A stretch of DNA of 64,000 bases, taken from NCBI GenBank assembly GCA_963682055.1, contig OY821749.1:32681631-32745630 (forward strand). Direction: 5' to 3'. The notes beneath the pieces are model-generated. The model did no database searches and was not told the origin of the DNA. It saw only the letters and a list, made by a program, of their open reading frames with translations. Position numbers and translations under genes: made by a program. This DNA comes from Primula veris. Lineage: Eukaryota; Streptophyta; Magnoliopsida; Ericales; Primulaceae. Numbering within the stretch: position 1 is the first letter of the stretch; the number at the start of each line of letters is the position of its first letter. Positions 39,527 to 54,300 of this stretch are shown here, piece after piece.

Positions 39527-40949
39527 GGGAGATAGTTAAAGAGAGATAATATATATATATATCTATATCTATATATTAATTAATTTAATTGCGGACCTTA
39601 CAATACAAATCCATTGACAATAAAGATATATATATATATATATTACTTTAAAATTGTAGTTTTGTAATTTTCTTTGTCTGGTTTCTGTTTTGTCTATTTT
39701 ACACTACTTTATTTGTTTTATTTATCAACTCTCAGTATATTCGTATTTTCTTCAACTTTTCTACTCCCTTTCTCAAATATTCTAGACTTTTATTTGATTT
39801 TGCAAAATACTATACTCGTGGTTATTAACCCTTCAAAGAATATGATTATTCAAACAAATTTGATTTCGTTTTTCTATTTATTTATTAAACAAAATTGATA
39901 TATTTTTTTTAATTAAGTAACTTCCGCTACTAAAGTTCGTTTTTTAATAACTGCTCCTTATAATTGTTAGATTATTTGAGCTACTTTTGTTTAAAGATGA
40001 CCACGATTTCGAAATCCCCTACTTATTTGCTGTGTTGGATGAATCATCCTTATACAAATACCACTGTGTTGTGGAAAAGTTGAATTTGCAAATAAAATAC
40101 TTCTTTTAATGGACGAATAATCATAACAGTTTTTTTTTGGAATTTTAATACAGTGTTTACTTGGGGACCTTTTACAGAATTACTAGGAAGTTTTAAATTA
40201 CCATCATAGGCATATTACGAGGTAATATTAAATTATTAATACCAAATAGTAGTATTACTGTAATATAAAGCTAATATATTCTACAAAAAAAGAAGAGGAT
40301 TTGATATGATTCACATTATGCATGCAGACTTTCTTTCCTCTAGTCATGTTTCTCAAAAGGAAATTTGCATTTGATTTTACAATTTTCCATTGAACGGTGT
40401 GATATCTTGATTCCGGAAAGGGAAATGCCCATCCGGAATCACAAGCCAATTTACGGCATGTGATCAGATGGATAGGGATTGTGAAAATATAGACTGGGAT
40501 AGGCTGACCCCGATATGCACCAACTCGAGACGAGGTTGAAGGGCACACTTTTCGCTACGAAAAAACTTATTAAAATCACCCAATTAAGTGTAAGAATTGG
40601 TATTTGATAACATTATTGAATATTTCTTTTGTGATGTTTCAACCCCACGCTAATAATTGCACAGATGAAGCGATTCTTGCCTTGGAGAATACGCCTATTT
40701 GCCTTTGTTAGTCTACCTCAAATCTCTCGGTATAAAAACAGGAGATAACATTGATTGTGTATATAAAATATTTTCTATTGATTTGTAAATGCAAATACAC
40801 AGCTAGAACTACGACCAGACCATCTACTTTACAACAACAAAATTTACACTCAAGAGAGTTGATTCGGATTATTTACAGGAAAACACATGGCTATGAAAGG
40901 CTGATTGGGGACAAAGTGTCCAAAGGGAGGGAAATAGTTAACTTTTACC
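39527..40949. other. NTRC 5' flank and ABCA1 3' flank
   Basis: This interval holds the NTRC promoter and leader (right side in minus sense) and the ABCA1 3' UTR. TA runs occur at about 39549-39580 and 39625-39645, near the NTRC start. A GC-richer patch at about 40380-40560 is unexplained. I see no HSFB-type gene here, although Arabidopsis has one between NTRC and ABCA1 (from memory). Confidence 0.55.
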
Positions 40950-42302
40950 TCATGGATTTGCCGCAAAATGATTGAAAATAGTCTCTAGTGTCGATTGACT
41001 GATGCTATATTCTGCTATGCCCAATGATTCTCTACATGAATAGTAGCGAAAGGTTAGTCACTCCCCCAATTAATGTAGACGGGCAAATGTCCATAGAATT
41101 ACATAAGAAGCAAATGAAATTACCTGTTTCTTTCCAGGTGCCCGAAAACATCAGCAAGAGAGATATCTTCTCCATATGGCAACTGCAATAGTCGAAGCCA
41201 ATCATAAAAGAAAACTGGACATGTATAATTCACACAAGCCAAAGTGGGTATGGAAAAAAGTACGACATAAATACATTTTTTCTCCATTTAATCAAGTTTT
41301 GGATCATATAGATGAGCTTACAAATCAAATTGTAAGTATTTTAAGGAAATACCTGGTATCTAGAACTCAGCCCATTGCAACCCTGAAATGTTGCACCAGG
41401 AAATGAAGACAGAATAAATGCATTATTTTTGCAGAACTTCTCTTTTGCTAACCACCACTCTGAGAAAACTGGCAATGGGATACCACCTACATGTGATTAA
41501 CCAGAAATATAGCATGATCATGATTTCTTAAAAGTTAAAACAGATACCCCAAACACTAATTATGCAGAGAATAAATAGTACATTGGTTTCGAAAAACTGT
41601 TCAGATTATTTTCCTTATAATTTCACCTTTTTTTTCATCTTTCCTTCTGGAGATCAGATTAACAATTGACTCGAAAGAACAAGACCAGTCTCAATGTATG
41701 TGCAAATAATCACGCAGAAGCAATGAATATTTTGAAGTAGCAAGTGAAGCCGTAAATGGAACCAACAAAGTCCAGAATGTTTTTTTTTCTTTTAAATATT
41801 TATAATAAAGTCCGGAATGGTAAAAGTAGCAGATATTAAGAATTAGGATGTAATTATCTAATACGAGGATTGGAGAAGAAAGTTCCTCGTGTGGTTTTAA
41901 AATTTACATAGTTCACAACTTCACTTGGGTAATTAAGAATTTTTCGTATAAAAAAAACAAAAAAAAACTAGAATAGGTAAGCAGCAATATAAATGTACCG
42001 TCACGAACAAGCTGCTCTGACAACTGTTCACCCAGAAGAGCAGCAGAATTATCCGTTCCTGATATGAGGGTTCTACCTCTTTCTTCATTACAAAGCCACT
42101 TCCCAATATTAACTATCATCTCCTCTGACAGGCTAATTTCTGATACTGCAGAATTTTCTGAAGTAATAGAGTCAGCCCCCCTAATACAAATTTCGAGATC
42201 ACCTAATATGCCCCTTGGATGAGCAGGAATGTCGAAGAGCATTTCTTTAATTGATTTGCAGAGATTTTCTAATTCTCTAATGCTAACTTCAGTTGGCTTA
42301 AC
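40950..42302 (-). other. ABCA1 C-terminal exons
   Basis: Exons 42302-41999, 41486-41353, 41182-41124 and 41031-40950. They encode the variable linker after NBD2 ([15 protein letters not shown]), then [57 protein letters not shown] and the conserved end [19 protein letters not shown]. The terminal segment matches Arabidopsis ABCA1 almost exactly, which fixes the stop. Confidence 0.95.
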
Positions 42303-45300
42303 CTGAAAAATGGAGAATGATATATATATAGCTTAGCTGTTATTATTAGGGTTCGTTTGGTTGCAAATTTTTGAGCAAATAAGCTGGATTTTTTAAATTC
42401 AAGGGGGGGAAAAGTTATGTTCATCCAGCTTAAAACTTAGAGCTTTAAAGCTAGTCAACCAAATGCAGTCCAGCTTTTAAGCAAAAAAATCGAGGTTAAA
42501 AGATGCAGCCAAACGAGGCCTTAGTAAACTCATATAGAAGGCACCTGCAGTCAGAATTAAACTACTGAGAAGAAAATTACTGTCTTTGCCTAAATAAAAA
42601 AATTGCCTACCTATAAACCCAAACACGTTCAATTATAAAGAACTATTTACCTCAAGTTCAAGATGATTTCCAAAACGTGTTTTTAGATGTTGAGGACTTC
42701 CAATGCATCTGAGCCGACCTCCAACCTTCACAAATAAAAGTGAAAGGAAAATAGTTAAGGAAGAATCATTTTCAATATCCAAATAGCATATCATATGTAT
42801 TGCAAATCCTACCATTATTCCAATTCGTGTGCAAAGCGCTTGAGCTTCATCCATGCTATGAGTAGTCAAAATAACAGCAGTTTTTCCTTGTCGGGTTGAA
42901 AGTCGAGATATCACTTCCCACATGAACCGTTTTGCTATAGGATCCATACCTGTATATTAAATAGCATTGGATAGAAACATATGACGGAGGAAAATTCATT
43001 GTTGCGAAAAAGAATGATTTCTCATATGGTTTCATATAGCCGACCCCAAATTCTGGGGATAAAACACACAGTTTGATGATGATGATGATCCATACCTATA
43101 TATTAAAAGGAAAATTTTAATAGATAAATGATGAAGTACTTAATGCAGACTTAATCACGTCTAAATCTTTTTTCTAAATTGGTTACATCCTATTTTTAAA
43201 AAAAAAATTCTACCCCTTCTTAAAAATAGCCTTAACCTTTAATTTTTTTCCTATTTTTCCACTAAGTGGCAATCTTCTCTGTCTAATTCTCGTGCCCTCT
43301 CTTCTCCTCCATATCCCTTTCTTATAAAAATTCTTTAAAGAAACATTATATGCATGTATATTCTAATTAAATCTTGCAATTTATTCATTATATTTTCATT
43401 TCTTATTTATTAGAGTCTTAGTCTAGCAAAGTAGTTCAGACAAATATAGCAATTCACCTGTAGATGGCTCGTCAAGTATGACTATTGGTGGATCACCAAT
43501 CATAGCAATCGCAACAGACAATTTGCGCTTATTTCCCCCGCTAAGTGTCATTGAAGGTTTATCCACATACTTTAACAGGTCAAACTCCGCAATTTTCTCC
43601 TTAACCACCTGTCAGATATTAATAATTAAATCAATACGAAAAGCTATCTGCAGAAAGTACAATAAATATCAAGATAATATATACATACATGCTCCAGCCT
43701 ATACTCTGGAACTCCTTTGATTCTCGCGTAGAGTTCTAGATGTTCTTGAACAGTAAGATATTCAAGCAAAGCATCAAATTGTGGGCAGTACCCAATCTAA
43801 AACACGAGAAAAATCAAACAGGAAGTAATGTGAGGCTTTTAGTTGACGTTTTATACACTTACAGAAGGAGAAAAAAAGATAAACAACTAGAAGGACATAC
43901 GTGACGGTGTGTTGCCTTACGGTCTGAATGTATATCCTTGCCAAATATAAATGCTCTCCCATCACTTGGGCACTCTTCTCCTGCATCCAATATTTTCTTG
44001 TCAAAAGAAAGGAATTACATCTTTCACAACCATTTTTTAAGCTATTTAATGTATTGCTCTTTATATATGGAGGAACATTAGATGCTCTAAATTATTTTTC
44101 CGGCAGACAATAAACTTGATTACATGCACCTTTAACTGCTTTGTCCTCGTACCTGATAGCATTGAAAGAGTTGTAGTTTTTCCCGCTCCGTTTGTTCCTA
44201 AAAATCCGAAACATTCACCTTCTTGAACTGCAAATGTCAACGACTGTACAGCGACTTTTGTACCATAAACCTAATTTAAAATATCAGAGTCAGGACGAAG
44301 GCAGATAAGTAGATGGTGAGTAATTGTTTGGTCGCAGCTTTTAAGCTCTGTTTTTTTTGGCCTGAAAAAGCTAGAGCTTTGAAATTTAAGCTAGATGGAT
44401 CCAGCTTATTTGCTTAATAGCTGTTGTAGCTGAACACGACCAAGGCTTAATCACATTTAAGCTCGATTTTCTATTCTTTTTTTCAGAAAAGCTGGACTGC
44501 ATTTTGTTGATCAGCATAAAGACTGAGCTTCTCTAGTTATTTGGCCTGAATAGGCTAGAAGCTTTAAAGTGGATTAAGCAACCTTACTTTCTTTCCAACT
44601 TAATATTTTTTTAGCTTACTTGCTTGAAAATTTGCATCCAAACAAGCCCTATGAATAAACATGCAGACTGTAAGTACTCTCCATTGCAATCTTAGTAATA
44701 CCTTCCGGAGATTACGCAAATGGATAATTGCGTTATCAGCAGAACCAGTAAGTACCCTATGTCTTTCCGCCAGAACATCTGTGTCCTCATCAACGCTAAG
44801 CTCAACATATTTCGAGGATGTCTCTAATAATGGTTCTGTAGAATCATTGGAAGTTCTCTGAAAAAGCTTTACTATACTTCTCCCCAACCCTCGAATGGCG
44901 TCTATAGTTATCTTGTAACGAGGCACTATTTCTAGACCAAGTGTAATGACAAAGTAAATAATTCCCTAGAAACAATAATTGAGAATAAACGTGTATCAGG
45001 TCAAGTCAGTGAGCATAGCATCCCTCACTCAGAAAATAATGAACAATAGAAAATTAATAAATCAAACTGAAAAAAGATGAAATTAATTAATATTTTTAGA
45101 AGTTCACATGGAATGTGCGTACAAATCGCAGATCAATTGATTGTTTGGTATCCCAAGTTTTTAAATAAAAATTGCACGGTTATGCACAGGGAGTACTATG
45201 AGAGCATGAGTTGAAAAGTCAGGATACAGGCAATACCCTTTTACCGCTTACAGGCCTTTACCTGTCTCTCTCTTTCTACATAAATATTTCAGGATATTGC

Positions 45301-48300
45301 TAATATAACAGATCTTCAGAGAAGCTAAAGAACAGACCAGAAAACTAACTCCGGGGGAATTTCATAATTTAAGCTTTAAGAATGGATCCATGTCCATTAG
45401 ATAGTATGTTTTCTTCCAACAAATATATCATCAAATTATTACTATACCGTGGAAACATAATTAGTACCTCAGCTGCCAAATAACAGATAGATGCACCAGT
45501 TACATTCCAGTCAAGGACTTCATCCCCAGATCCCTCCTTTACACCTTGTCGTAAAAGAGCTAGCGAAGCTAATCCATCAGCAAAACAAAATCCAGGTGAT
45601 AATCTGAAGAAATTCTGTCATATTCAATAAAAAGGTTAGGATGCTAAAAGTTTTAACTTTGACAGTTGAGCAGATATGCAAAAGATAAACTTGATGCATG
45701 AGAGCAGACTTGTGCACTGAAAAAGTCCTTCTGTAAAGTCGATTCATGATGAATAAGGTTACTTACAACTTTATACACCCTACTATCACGAGTTTCAATT
45801 TTGCACAGCCAGTTAACAATGCTTTTAATTAGTGCACCAGCCTTTCGTTTTTCCTAATTTGGTACACTCCCGTCACATTTTGTCATTTTCCAAAGTTGAG
45901 TAAACAAAATTGAAAAATCATGAACGTGGGGTGCACAAAACTGTAACTAATCCCAAGAGAAAATTTTCATATATGCCACATGCCATCCAATTTTGTTAAA
46001 AATGCGACAGGAGTATACTAAATGAGAATAAAGAAAGTGTAGTGCACTAATCAAAAACTTGATAGTTGGGTGTACTAAGATCCAAAAATTGTGATAGTAG
46101 GGCGTACAAAACTGTAAGCTATTTCATTTCACATGTTTTATTGATATACGTGAGTACCAAAAATCTCCTGATATATCCAGAGAACAACTTATGTCACTTA
46201 CAGCCGGATAACATACAAACCTTGAGAATGGAATTCATGCTGGCTGTTGACTCCATGATCCCCATTATAAAAGATAATACCATTAAAATGAGTCCGGAGA
46301 AAAAATGAACCAGCAAAATGACATTCTGCATACAAATTTAAACATTTTACGAATAAAAGAAGAAGGCAACCTAAGCCAAATTGAAATTGAAAAGGATATA
46401 TTATACCTGCGCCATCGCATGTTCAGAGAAGAAAAATGTGAGGCAATATGTTGATGATGCTACTGCAAGCCCATATTGTAGAAACATGATAATTGTGGGA
46501 AAGAAAGCACCTCTTCCAATGAACTGCTCTAGACCTAACAGCAAAGCACAACGAGTACTTCTATCACTTATTAGTAAAATCAAATAGTATGCATTTACAT
46601 CAGTAAGTGCCAGGTTTTGATAACTCAAAACCCACAAGTGGCAAACTGATTTACTTTTGTTCATGTCTACTGCATATGTGACTTCAAACAAGCTGTAGGT
46701 GAGTTACAAAATGGTACCCATACTCATGGAGAGATCTTAATTTGTTCCCCATAGTTCCAGACTTCTAGTTGTGACATTATTGGTCCTCAAAGTTTAAATA
46801 AGTCACAACACTAGTCCCCATAGTTTCAACTACGACAGTACAAGTCCAAATAGATCCAGTAAGTTACACATATGGTCCCTCCCTATGGGGACCAATAGGC
46901 AATAGTGGTATATATAAGGACCTAAAGTCCTGGACGACTTGTGTAAACAATTTAGATGTGGGGACTATTAATATAACTTACTCAAAACATGGAGACCGAT
47001 AGTGTTTCAGTTAAAAATATCCAGGAACCAAAGTATGAGGACCATTACTGATGGAATGAAACTATGGGGATAAAATTGATATTGGATCCGAATTCCGAAG
47101 TATGGTGACTGATTGCCGTGTATCACCCTACATTTGCAAAAATCAGCCTAATATGGTATCCAATGGGATGACCCAATCTAACTTTTGAAGTCCACATACC
47201 AAACAATGACACAAGTCTTCATATATTTTTACTTCTTAGAAAAATCATGAAATCATAAATGCTTACCAAAGATATAAAATAAAATTATAGCAAAAGACAT
47301 GGGAAATAAGAAGCTGATGAAGTCCCATGCATAGATTGAAAGCCAGTATGACCATATGGATACCTGCGAGAAGTCTTTAGTCGATCGATGCTGACAAACT
47401 GAAAATAATCATTGTAATCACTAATATAACTAAAAGAAGATATTGCGAGTTGCACACTTACACCACTGATCAGCTGCTGGTGTTTAGCTTTTACTTCACG
47501 CTCCTACACAGACATGTCAAATGATCAAACGCTGACACAATCTTAAATTTTTTTTTCTAGCAGTAGAACATTTTAAACATTCAATAACTGAAAAGATACA
47601 TCTGTCACTGTTTGTTGACTAAGATGGTATATACATGGCCTCATCATCTAGACAGCGATTAGCTTTTAACCTTCTTCAGATAACAAAAGGCCAAAGATCT
47701 TTTAAATTAAGCTAGTGTGATTTACTCAGAAAATAATAATTTGAAAAATATTCATCTTATGAAATTCCAAAGAAGGAAATTACTACTCCGGTGGCCAAAG
47801 AAAGATAACAGAAGGCCAAGAAAAAAGAACTGTATTACTAACTTGGCTTTCATTCCTCACAATTTACCGACCCAGTCATGTTTATGATATAAAATATTAA
47901 TAACAATCAAGGGTGTTAGAATCGTTTTTCTACCTAAAATCGGTAACAGGCCGTAAAATCGTAGAATTTACTTTCAACATTAAAATTATAAATGAAACTT
48001 ATTCTACCATTGCAGTCAATAATATATATTTCAATAATTTATTCTATATGCCAAAACAAACAAAAAGTTTTCATTAGCACATAAAGTAAAAACATATTTG
48101 AGTATTCCTTTCTTATTTCTCGCGATCTAAATAGAATGTGTATATGAAACAACATTTTCTTTCTTGATTTGCACTGATTACCATTACAAATGAATATCAA
48201 CTACCATAAGTTCTTATTACTATTCAGTTTGAACAGTAACATAAGATTTTAAGAAAATAGTTCAATCTATTTCACTTGGTGTTGCATCATACAGTACTTG

Positions 48301-51300
48301 ATTCAGTCATTTGTATCTTAATATAAACAAGGTTTTTACTAAAAAGTTGATAAATGAAAAGATTTTCAGAGAAGGGCGGCGCTGAAGCAACTTGATGAGT
48401 GAGATTTTCCTTTACAAATAGCAAAATAGCACGTCACCACCCTAATGTGACAATCTCGCTACTCTACAAGAAAACTACCTTTTCTAAGTATTTTACATCC
48501 CAAAATTGAGATCAATTTTCTATTCTACTACTACTATTTAACTAGGTAGTCATATGAGACCATAAAATCGTAAGATTTTACTATTCAACCACCTATTTTG
48601 ACAACCATGATAGATATTATCTTGATCGAATGATAAATTGATTAATATTATGGCATGAGACTTCACCTTAGCCATGAAAACTCAGAAGAGTAGCCTCTCA
48701 GTAAAAAAATATAGTTTATGACGCAGATTTGAGAACATGTGTCCTTCAAAGTGCTGAAGAGCATACCTTCACGATAGGAACTGCAAATGATGCAGGTATG
48801 AATGAGAAAGCAATGGCTACAACGATTACTGCTGCAAATGCATCCAAATCCTGAGAAATATAAAACTAAAATCAGTAGCAAAAAATAATAATTTTGTGGT
48901 CTTCCAACCCAACAACTTTTTTTTTATGGAATAAATCTAGTCATACAACAATAGTAGCAATGATGAAGAGAGCATACGTGGCGTTGCAGTTTCTGGCTTT
49001 TTGTCATGGGCAAAGGGTGATTACGCGTTCGAATTGTCAAGTTATCATTTTGGGTCGCAAACCTAAGAATTGCCGAATTCATTAAATTTATATATGTCGG
49101 AGCTGCATGCTGACAAGAACTATTGTGTAACACCGTAAATCCTAAACTCCCATCTTCATGCTGGTCATCCATTACAACTGCACCATATCTTGACTGATAT
49201 GATTCGTTGAAACTAGACATTAGATATTCACTCATAGAAAGTAGTATAGGACCCAATGTGGGCCCAGCTGCCTCGATAGAATCATTTAACACCTTCTCTG
49301 AATTTGGAAACCGATATTTACTAGGCCGAAACTTTTGTATCCATCCCCCTTTTACATACTTTGCTACCTGCAATAGTTTATAGCAGGCCAAAAAGTTTAG
49401 GAAACAACTAATCACAGAAATTAGTTTAACATCCACTTAATTAAATTGATTTGTAAAATTCTGTATGAACATAAGCCAAAGGGAGACAATCCCTTGTTAC
49501 CAACCTATTAACTTTCAATAACTAATACTCCCTTCGTCCCTAATTAAGTGTCCACTATTCCATATTGGGTTGTCCCAAAATAAGTGTCCGCGTTTTCAAT
49601 ATGGTAATTCTAATGCAACAAATTTACTCTCTTACCCTTTATATACTTACCATTTATAACTACAACAACAACAATTTTTAGGAAAAAAGTTACCCGCATT
49701 AACTTTAATTATGATATTTACAAGGGCAATATTGGTAATTTATGTATCAAAATTTAATATCCTTAAAAAGTAGCAATTTATAAGGGGGACACTTAAAAAG
49801 GGACGGAGGAAGTACATCGTACTAGCGAATTTCACATACCATACTGCACAGAACCGAATAATTAGTGCAGCAAAAGATCAAAATTCAAATTTTGAAAGCC
49901 AACCTATAAATAATCAAACAATTGGTACACTGATCTATCAAAATTTACAAGAGCTTAGATGTTTAAATTTCAATTCTAGTAAAGTACTTATTCGGTGGTT
50001 AGCACACAAGCCTGACCGAAGATTGGTGAATAAACGGTGCCTCTGAAAAATTTATTACACTATGTAATTCAAAACTAGCATTTACTGATTATTAAAACCT
50101 AATAGTTGATTGACAAAAGGGATACTTTACTGTTTTCCTTAAGCCAAATAACCAATTGAAGAAAGACAGACCTCGACGGAGATAGGGGTCGAAAGGTCAT
50201 ATGGTATCGGGCCACCACCCCCGCCACTCAAAAGAGGATTGAAGTTTGAAGTAGTTAGGGTTATTGACTGCTGATCTGGATGGGGTCTAATCTTGAGCAA
50301 AAGAAGACCAAAGAACAAAAAGACAGCTGGAATTAATAACTGGAAGGCCATTGTTTTCTTATCCCTTCTCGTCGATATTGCCCTTTTTATAAATAATGCT
50401 CTAAATTGTTCCCAAAATGTTGTCCCCACAAAGAATCCGCAGCAACAGCAACAGCAACAGCATTTCATAATAATGAAGCTTAAAAAACTCCAAATGGTAG
50501 AAATTATCAACAGACACACCCTCCCTAGTACAGTACCGACATTTTTAATGGCCTTAAAATTGACATATTTGGAGAGGACATAACTATTAAGAGAATTATG
50601 TGTCTGTTTATGGTCAACAAACTCAGCTTCATTCGATTCGCTACCTGCAACTCTTAGAAATACCTCTTCAAGGGTTGTTACAGATATGCCATAACTCTCA
50701 ATACCAAATTTCCCATTTTGATCACTACCCTCGGAATGTAACTGAGGAACTGATTTTCTCATACAACTTTCTATCTCTCTAAACATTCCTTCAAATGAAG
50801 ATGACGTGGCAACAGGGAGCTTAAAACTTACTTCAGTTCCAACCTAGAATAGGAGCAAGATGAGCATTTTAATATTTTGCGTAGTCGGTAGAGAGCATAC
50901 TATAAGACGTACTGTACTATAGTATTTCACACCGATCAACAGACACAACCAAACAATGGTGAATTTCAACAAAGGTCCTCATACTTTGAAAAAGTTTTGA
51001 TTTTAGTCCCCAGAATTTCAGCTGCAACACTAATGGTCTTCGTAATTTGGATTAGCTATGTCGATGATTCCCATAGCTTAAAAGACAAAGAGTGTCGGTC
51101 CCCACAGCTTCTTTTAGTTACATGAGTTGTCCCTCTCCTATGGTTTCAATTGTGGTATATACATGGGGACAATTGCTTTATCCCACATTCAAAACATGGA
51201 GACTATTAGTGTCATTCATTCAATTTAGGGATACCAATAGTGATTCAGAAAAAGAACTCATTTGAAGTATGGGGACCATTAGTATCACAGTTGAAACTAC

Positions 51301-54300
51301 AGGGATCAAAATGACTTTTAATCCAAAGTATGGGGATCATATTTGCATGTCTCCCAGAAAATAACAATAGCAATATAATCTGTGTATGATCAATACGTGT
51401 CTATTTATGCACCTCTACTTAAATAATATTGAAGGAATTACCTCGCTTACACATGTTGCTGAAGGAATATGGCGATTAACAATATCAGTTGCTACAGAGG
51501 CACTAGGATCGGTCTGGTTGAAAATATAAATAATTAGTGTATGTCAGTTCTTGTAAAATCGCAAATTTAAGTTACCCGAAGGTAGATATTGAAAGAAATA
51601 AAGTAAAAGACTACACACCTTTTCGAGGGTAAGAGTATAACCAACTCCATATTGGTGCTTCAGAAAAAGTGAACTGCGCAGTAAAATTCTAAATTTAACA
51701 ACGCCACATTAGATATTGCTGGCTTCAAACTTCACCCACTAAAGTGATAATAATATTGGTTTTATATCATGTTAAGCCCTAAGAATTTAGTCTCCCACTT
51801 TTGTCCCGAAATTTTTGCATTACGCAATTGCTATCTATATACTTTATGAGTTGTGCATTTTAGCCCCTAAAGCCCTTTTTTCGTCAAATATATATGAACA
51901 TTATATACTTCTAAAGAATCAGTTTTAAATAAATAATAGACGTGAGGTTTCGGAAAAAACATGATTAAAGTAGATACAAAATTCTTCTAAAAATTGGTAA
52001 TGCCATGATTTTTGAAAGGAAAACTAACGCTGCTGGGTTTGGGGACGTATAATGTACAAATTGAGATGGTCAAGACTAACTTCTTAACACAAAAGTATAG
52101 GAACAAAAATGACAAAGATCAAAGTTTAGGGACTAGAAATGAATTCATACCCTAAAATTTTACAGTGTTGCTGGAATGGAGAGTATAATGAAGAGAGAAG
52201 GAAAGGGTAATCAAAAGACAAAATATGTTTCTAAACCTTACGAACACAATAAAAATCAGTACAAGACTGGAGAAGTCACAGAAATGCAAACAAATTATTC
52301 AATGAAAAATATGATATAAGCACGATTTACTATACCTTCCACAACATTTTAAAGAACCACCAGCCATGATAGCTATTCTATCTCCCAATACTTCAGCTTC
52401 ATCCATAGAATGAGTTGTTAGCAATATAATCCTACCCTTTTTAATTTTCTTGATTAACTGCCACGTCAACCGCATTGAATAAGGATCCATTCCACTAGTA
52501 GGTTCATCTAGAATTATAACCTGTAATAGTGGTAAAAAATAATAAACAAACAAAATAAAAAAATGGGGGAAAGGTGAACGGGAGTTTATAAATGTCATTA
52601 TTAGTTTATCAAGAAGAAAAAAGGTTACCTTACTATCACCAATTAATGCAATTCCAAGGGATAACTTCCTTTTCATGCCTCCAGAGAGCGCTCTCACAAC
52701 AGTGTTAACTTTATCAGCTAATCCGACCTGACAGTGAAAATAGAATAATGAATTTTACACCCAAAAGAAAAAAAATCACCATAGACATTGAAATGTAAAT
52801 GAATCACGAAAAAGGAAGAAAATTTCGAATATTTCTCTGAATGCTTCTTTATATTAGATTAGTTAAAAACTTTGGACTTGTTTGGTTGCAACAAGCAAGC
52901 AAAATAAGTTGGATTTCTAAATGCGGAGAAAAAAGATTGCATTAATTTAGCTTTCTCAGGCCAAAAAAACTAGAAAAGCTCAGATTTTAAGCTGATCAAC
53001 CATTTGCAATCAAGCTATTAAGCAAAAGAACAAAAAACTGAGATCAATAGATGCAACCAAACAAGACCTTCGTCCATTAAGATCAGTCATGTGGAGTATT
53101 TAACTTGTAATACTTACCTCAATTATCATTTCCTTCACAACGTTCTCTAACATATCTTTTTTTACTCCCTTCAAATTAGCAAAGATTTCCAAATGCTCTT
53201 TCACCTGGAATAAAAGAACATAAATATTTGCGTAACGAGCTTGAAGCTGTAGGCAGTTAAACAATTTTAGGAATAAATAAAGGTAAGCAAAATATAACAT
53301 AAATATTTATCTTGATCAATAAACTGAGCCAACCTACAATATAATTAATACAAATGCTGGGGACCTGGTTATTTTAATAAACTAAAAGTCTGTAAAACTG
53401 AGATTATACAGAATGATGAAAATGATTATAGTAATAGAGGCATGCTTTTACTTACTGTTAATTCGGGAAAAAGAATATCATTCTGAGGACACACGCCCAA
53501 TCCTTTACGTATACCGTCCTGTAAAATCGGCATATTAATCAGTAATGAGCAAAACACGATAAAAATTCATGGTTGCTAATAATATTCCACAGAGATACGC
53601 TCAAATATTTTTTATCTTAAAACTTCTTGTTAACAGTTAAATTTACATCTGAGATCATCTTGAGTGCAGTACCACCCTGGTTCTCCGTGCGGTAGATTTA
53701 TAGTTTGCTAATTAATCGTGAAACAAGTGGAGACAATAATAAGCTTCTATCTTAAATTTTGTCAAAGACTAAAGCATTTCCTTAGCATACATTTCACATA
53801 AATAAAGTATATATTTCTAATTAGTAAAATGGCAGTAAGAGAAGGAAATATTGGAGAGATTCACACACTAGAAAAGTTTGCAAGATGCAGTATAAGTTCT
53901 GAAATAGCAATCTCTAATGAGATGTTAGTTACCATGTCTGTTAAAATGTTTTTCCCAAAAACCAAAGCATCTCCTGAAGTTGGAGGAAGAAGACCCACAA
54001 GCATTGAAATAGTTGTGCTTTTACCAGCTCCATTGTGTCCTTCAATATTATTTGCAATAAGTCAAAGAATAATTCGATAAAATCTAACGAGAAAAGACGC
54101 GCTAAAGATGAAAAGCACATGTATTTAATACCAAAACCATTACATTACAAAAACAATTTACCTTGTTTAATTCTACAACTGTTTCAGTTTCTCACTTTTT
54201 GTCTCAACAATAGGTTATTTCTAGGTAACTGAAAATGTAAAAGAAATATTATTGGAACATTTGATGCACCATTTATAGAAACTAAGTGACGCTAGCATCT

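Larger units (their letters stand above)
44702..50843 (-). other. ABCA1 exons for membrane domain 2
   Basis: Exons 50843-50172, 49367-48978, 48850-48767, 47503-47462, 47363-47267, 46534-46407, 46325-46221, 45614-45468 and 44965-44702. The 672-bp exon carries [18 protein letters not shown], a membrane segment, a run of eight Cys, and [13 protein letters not shown] before the first TM of the half. Loop 2 has [20 protein letters not shown] and [12 protein letters not shown]. Membrane helices follow, including [28 protein letters not shown] and [15 protein letters not shown], with [20 protein letters not shown] near the end. Confidence 0.94.

Noticed and set aside
40255..40548. 97-codon minus-strand frame as a gene (for example the HSFB gene expected by synteny)
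   Set aside because: No heat-shock-factor DNA-binding motif or other domain is visible. Kept only as an unexplained patch.
50293..50583. Poly-Gln plus-strand frame
   Set aside because: Antisense of the ABCA1 exon; the Gln run is the complement of the Cys-coding repeat.
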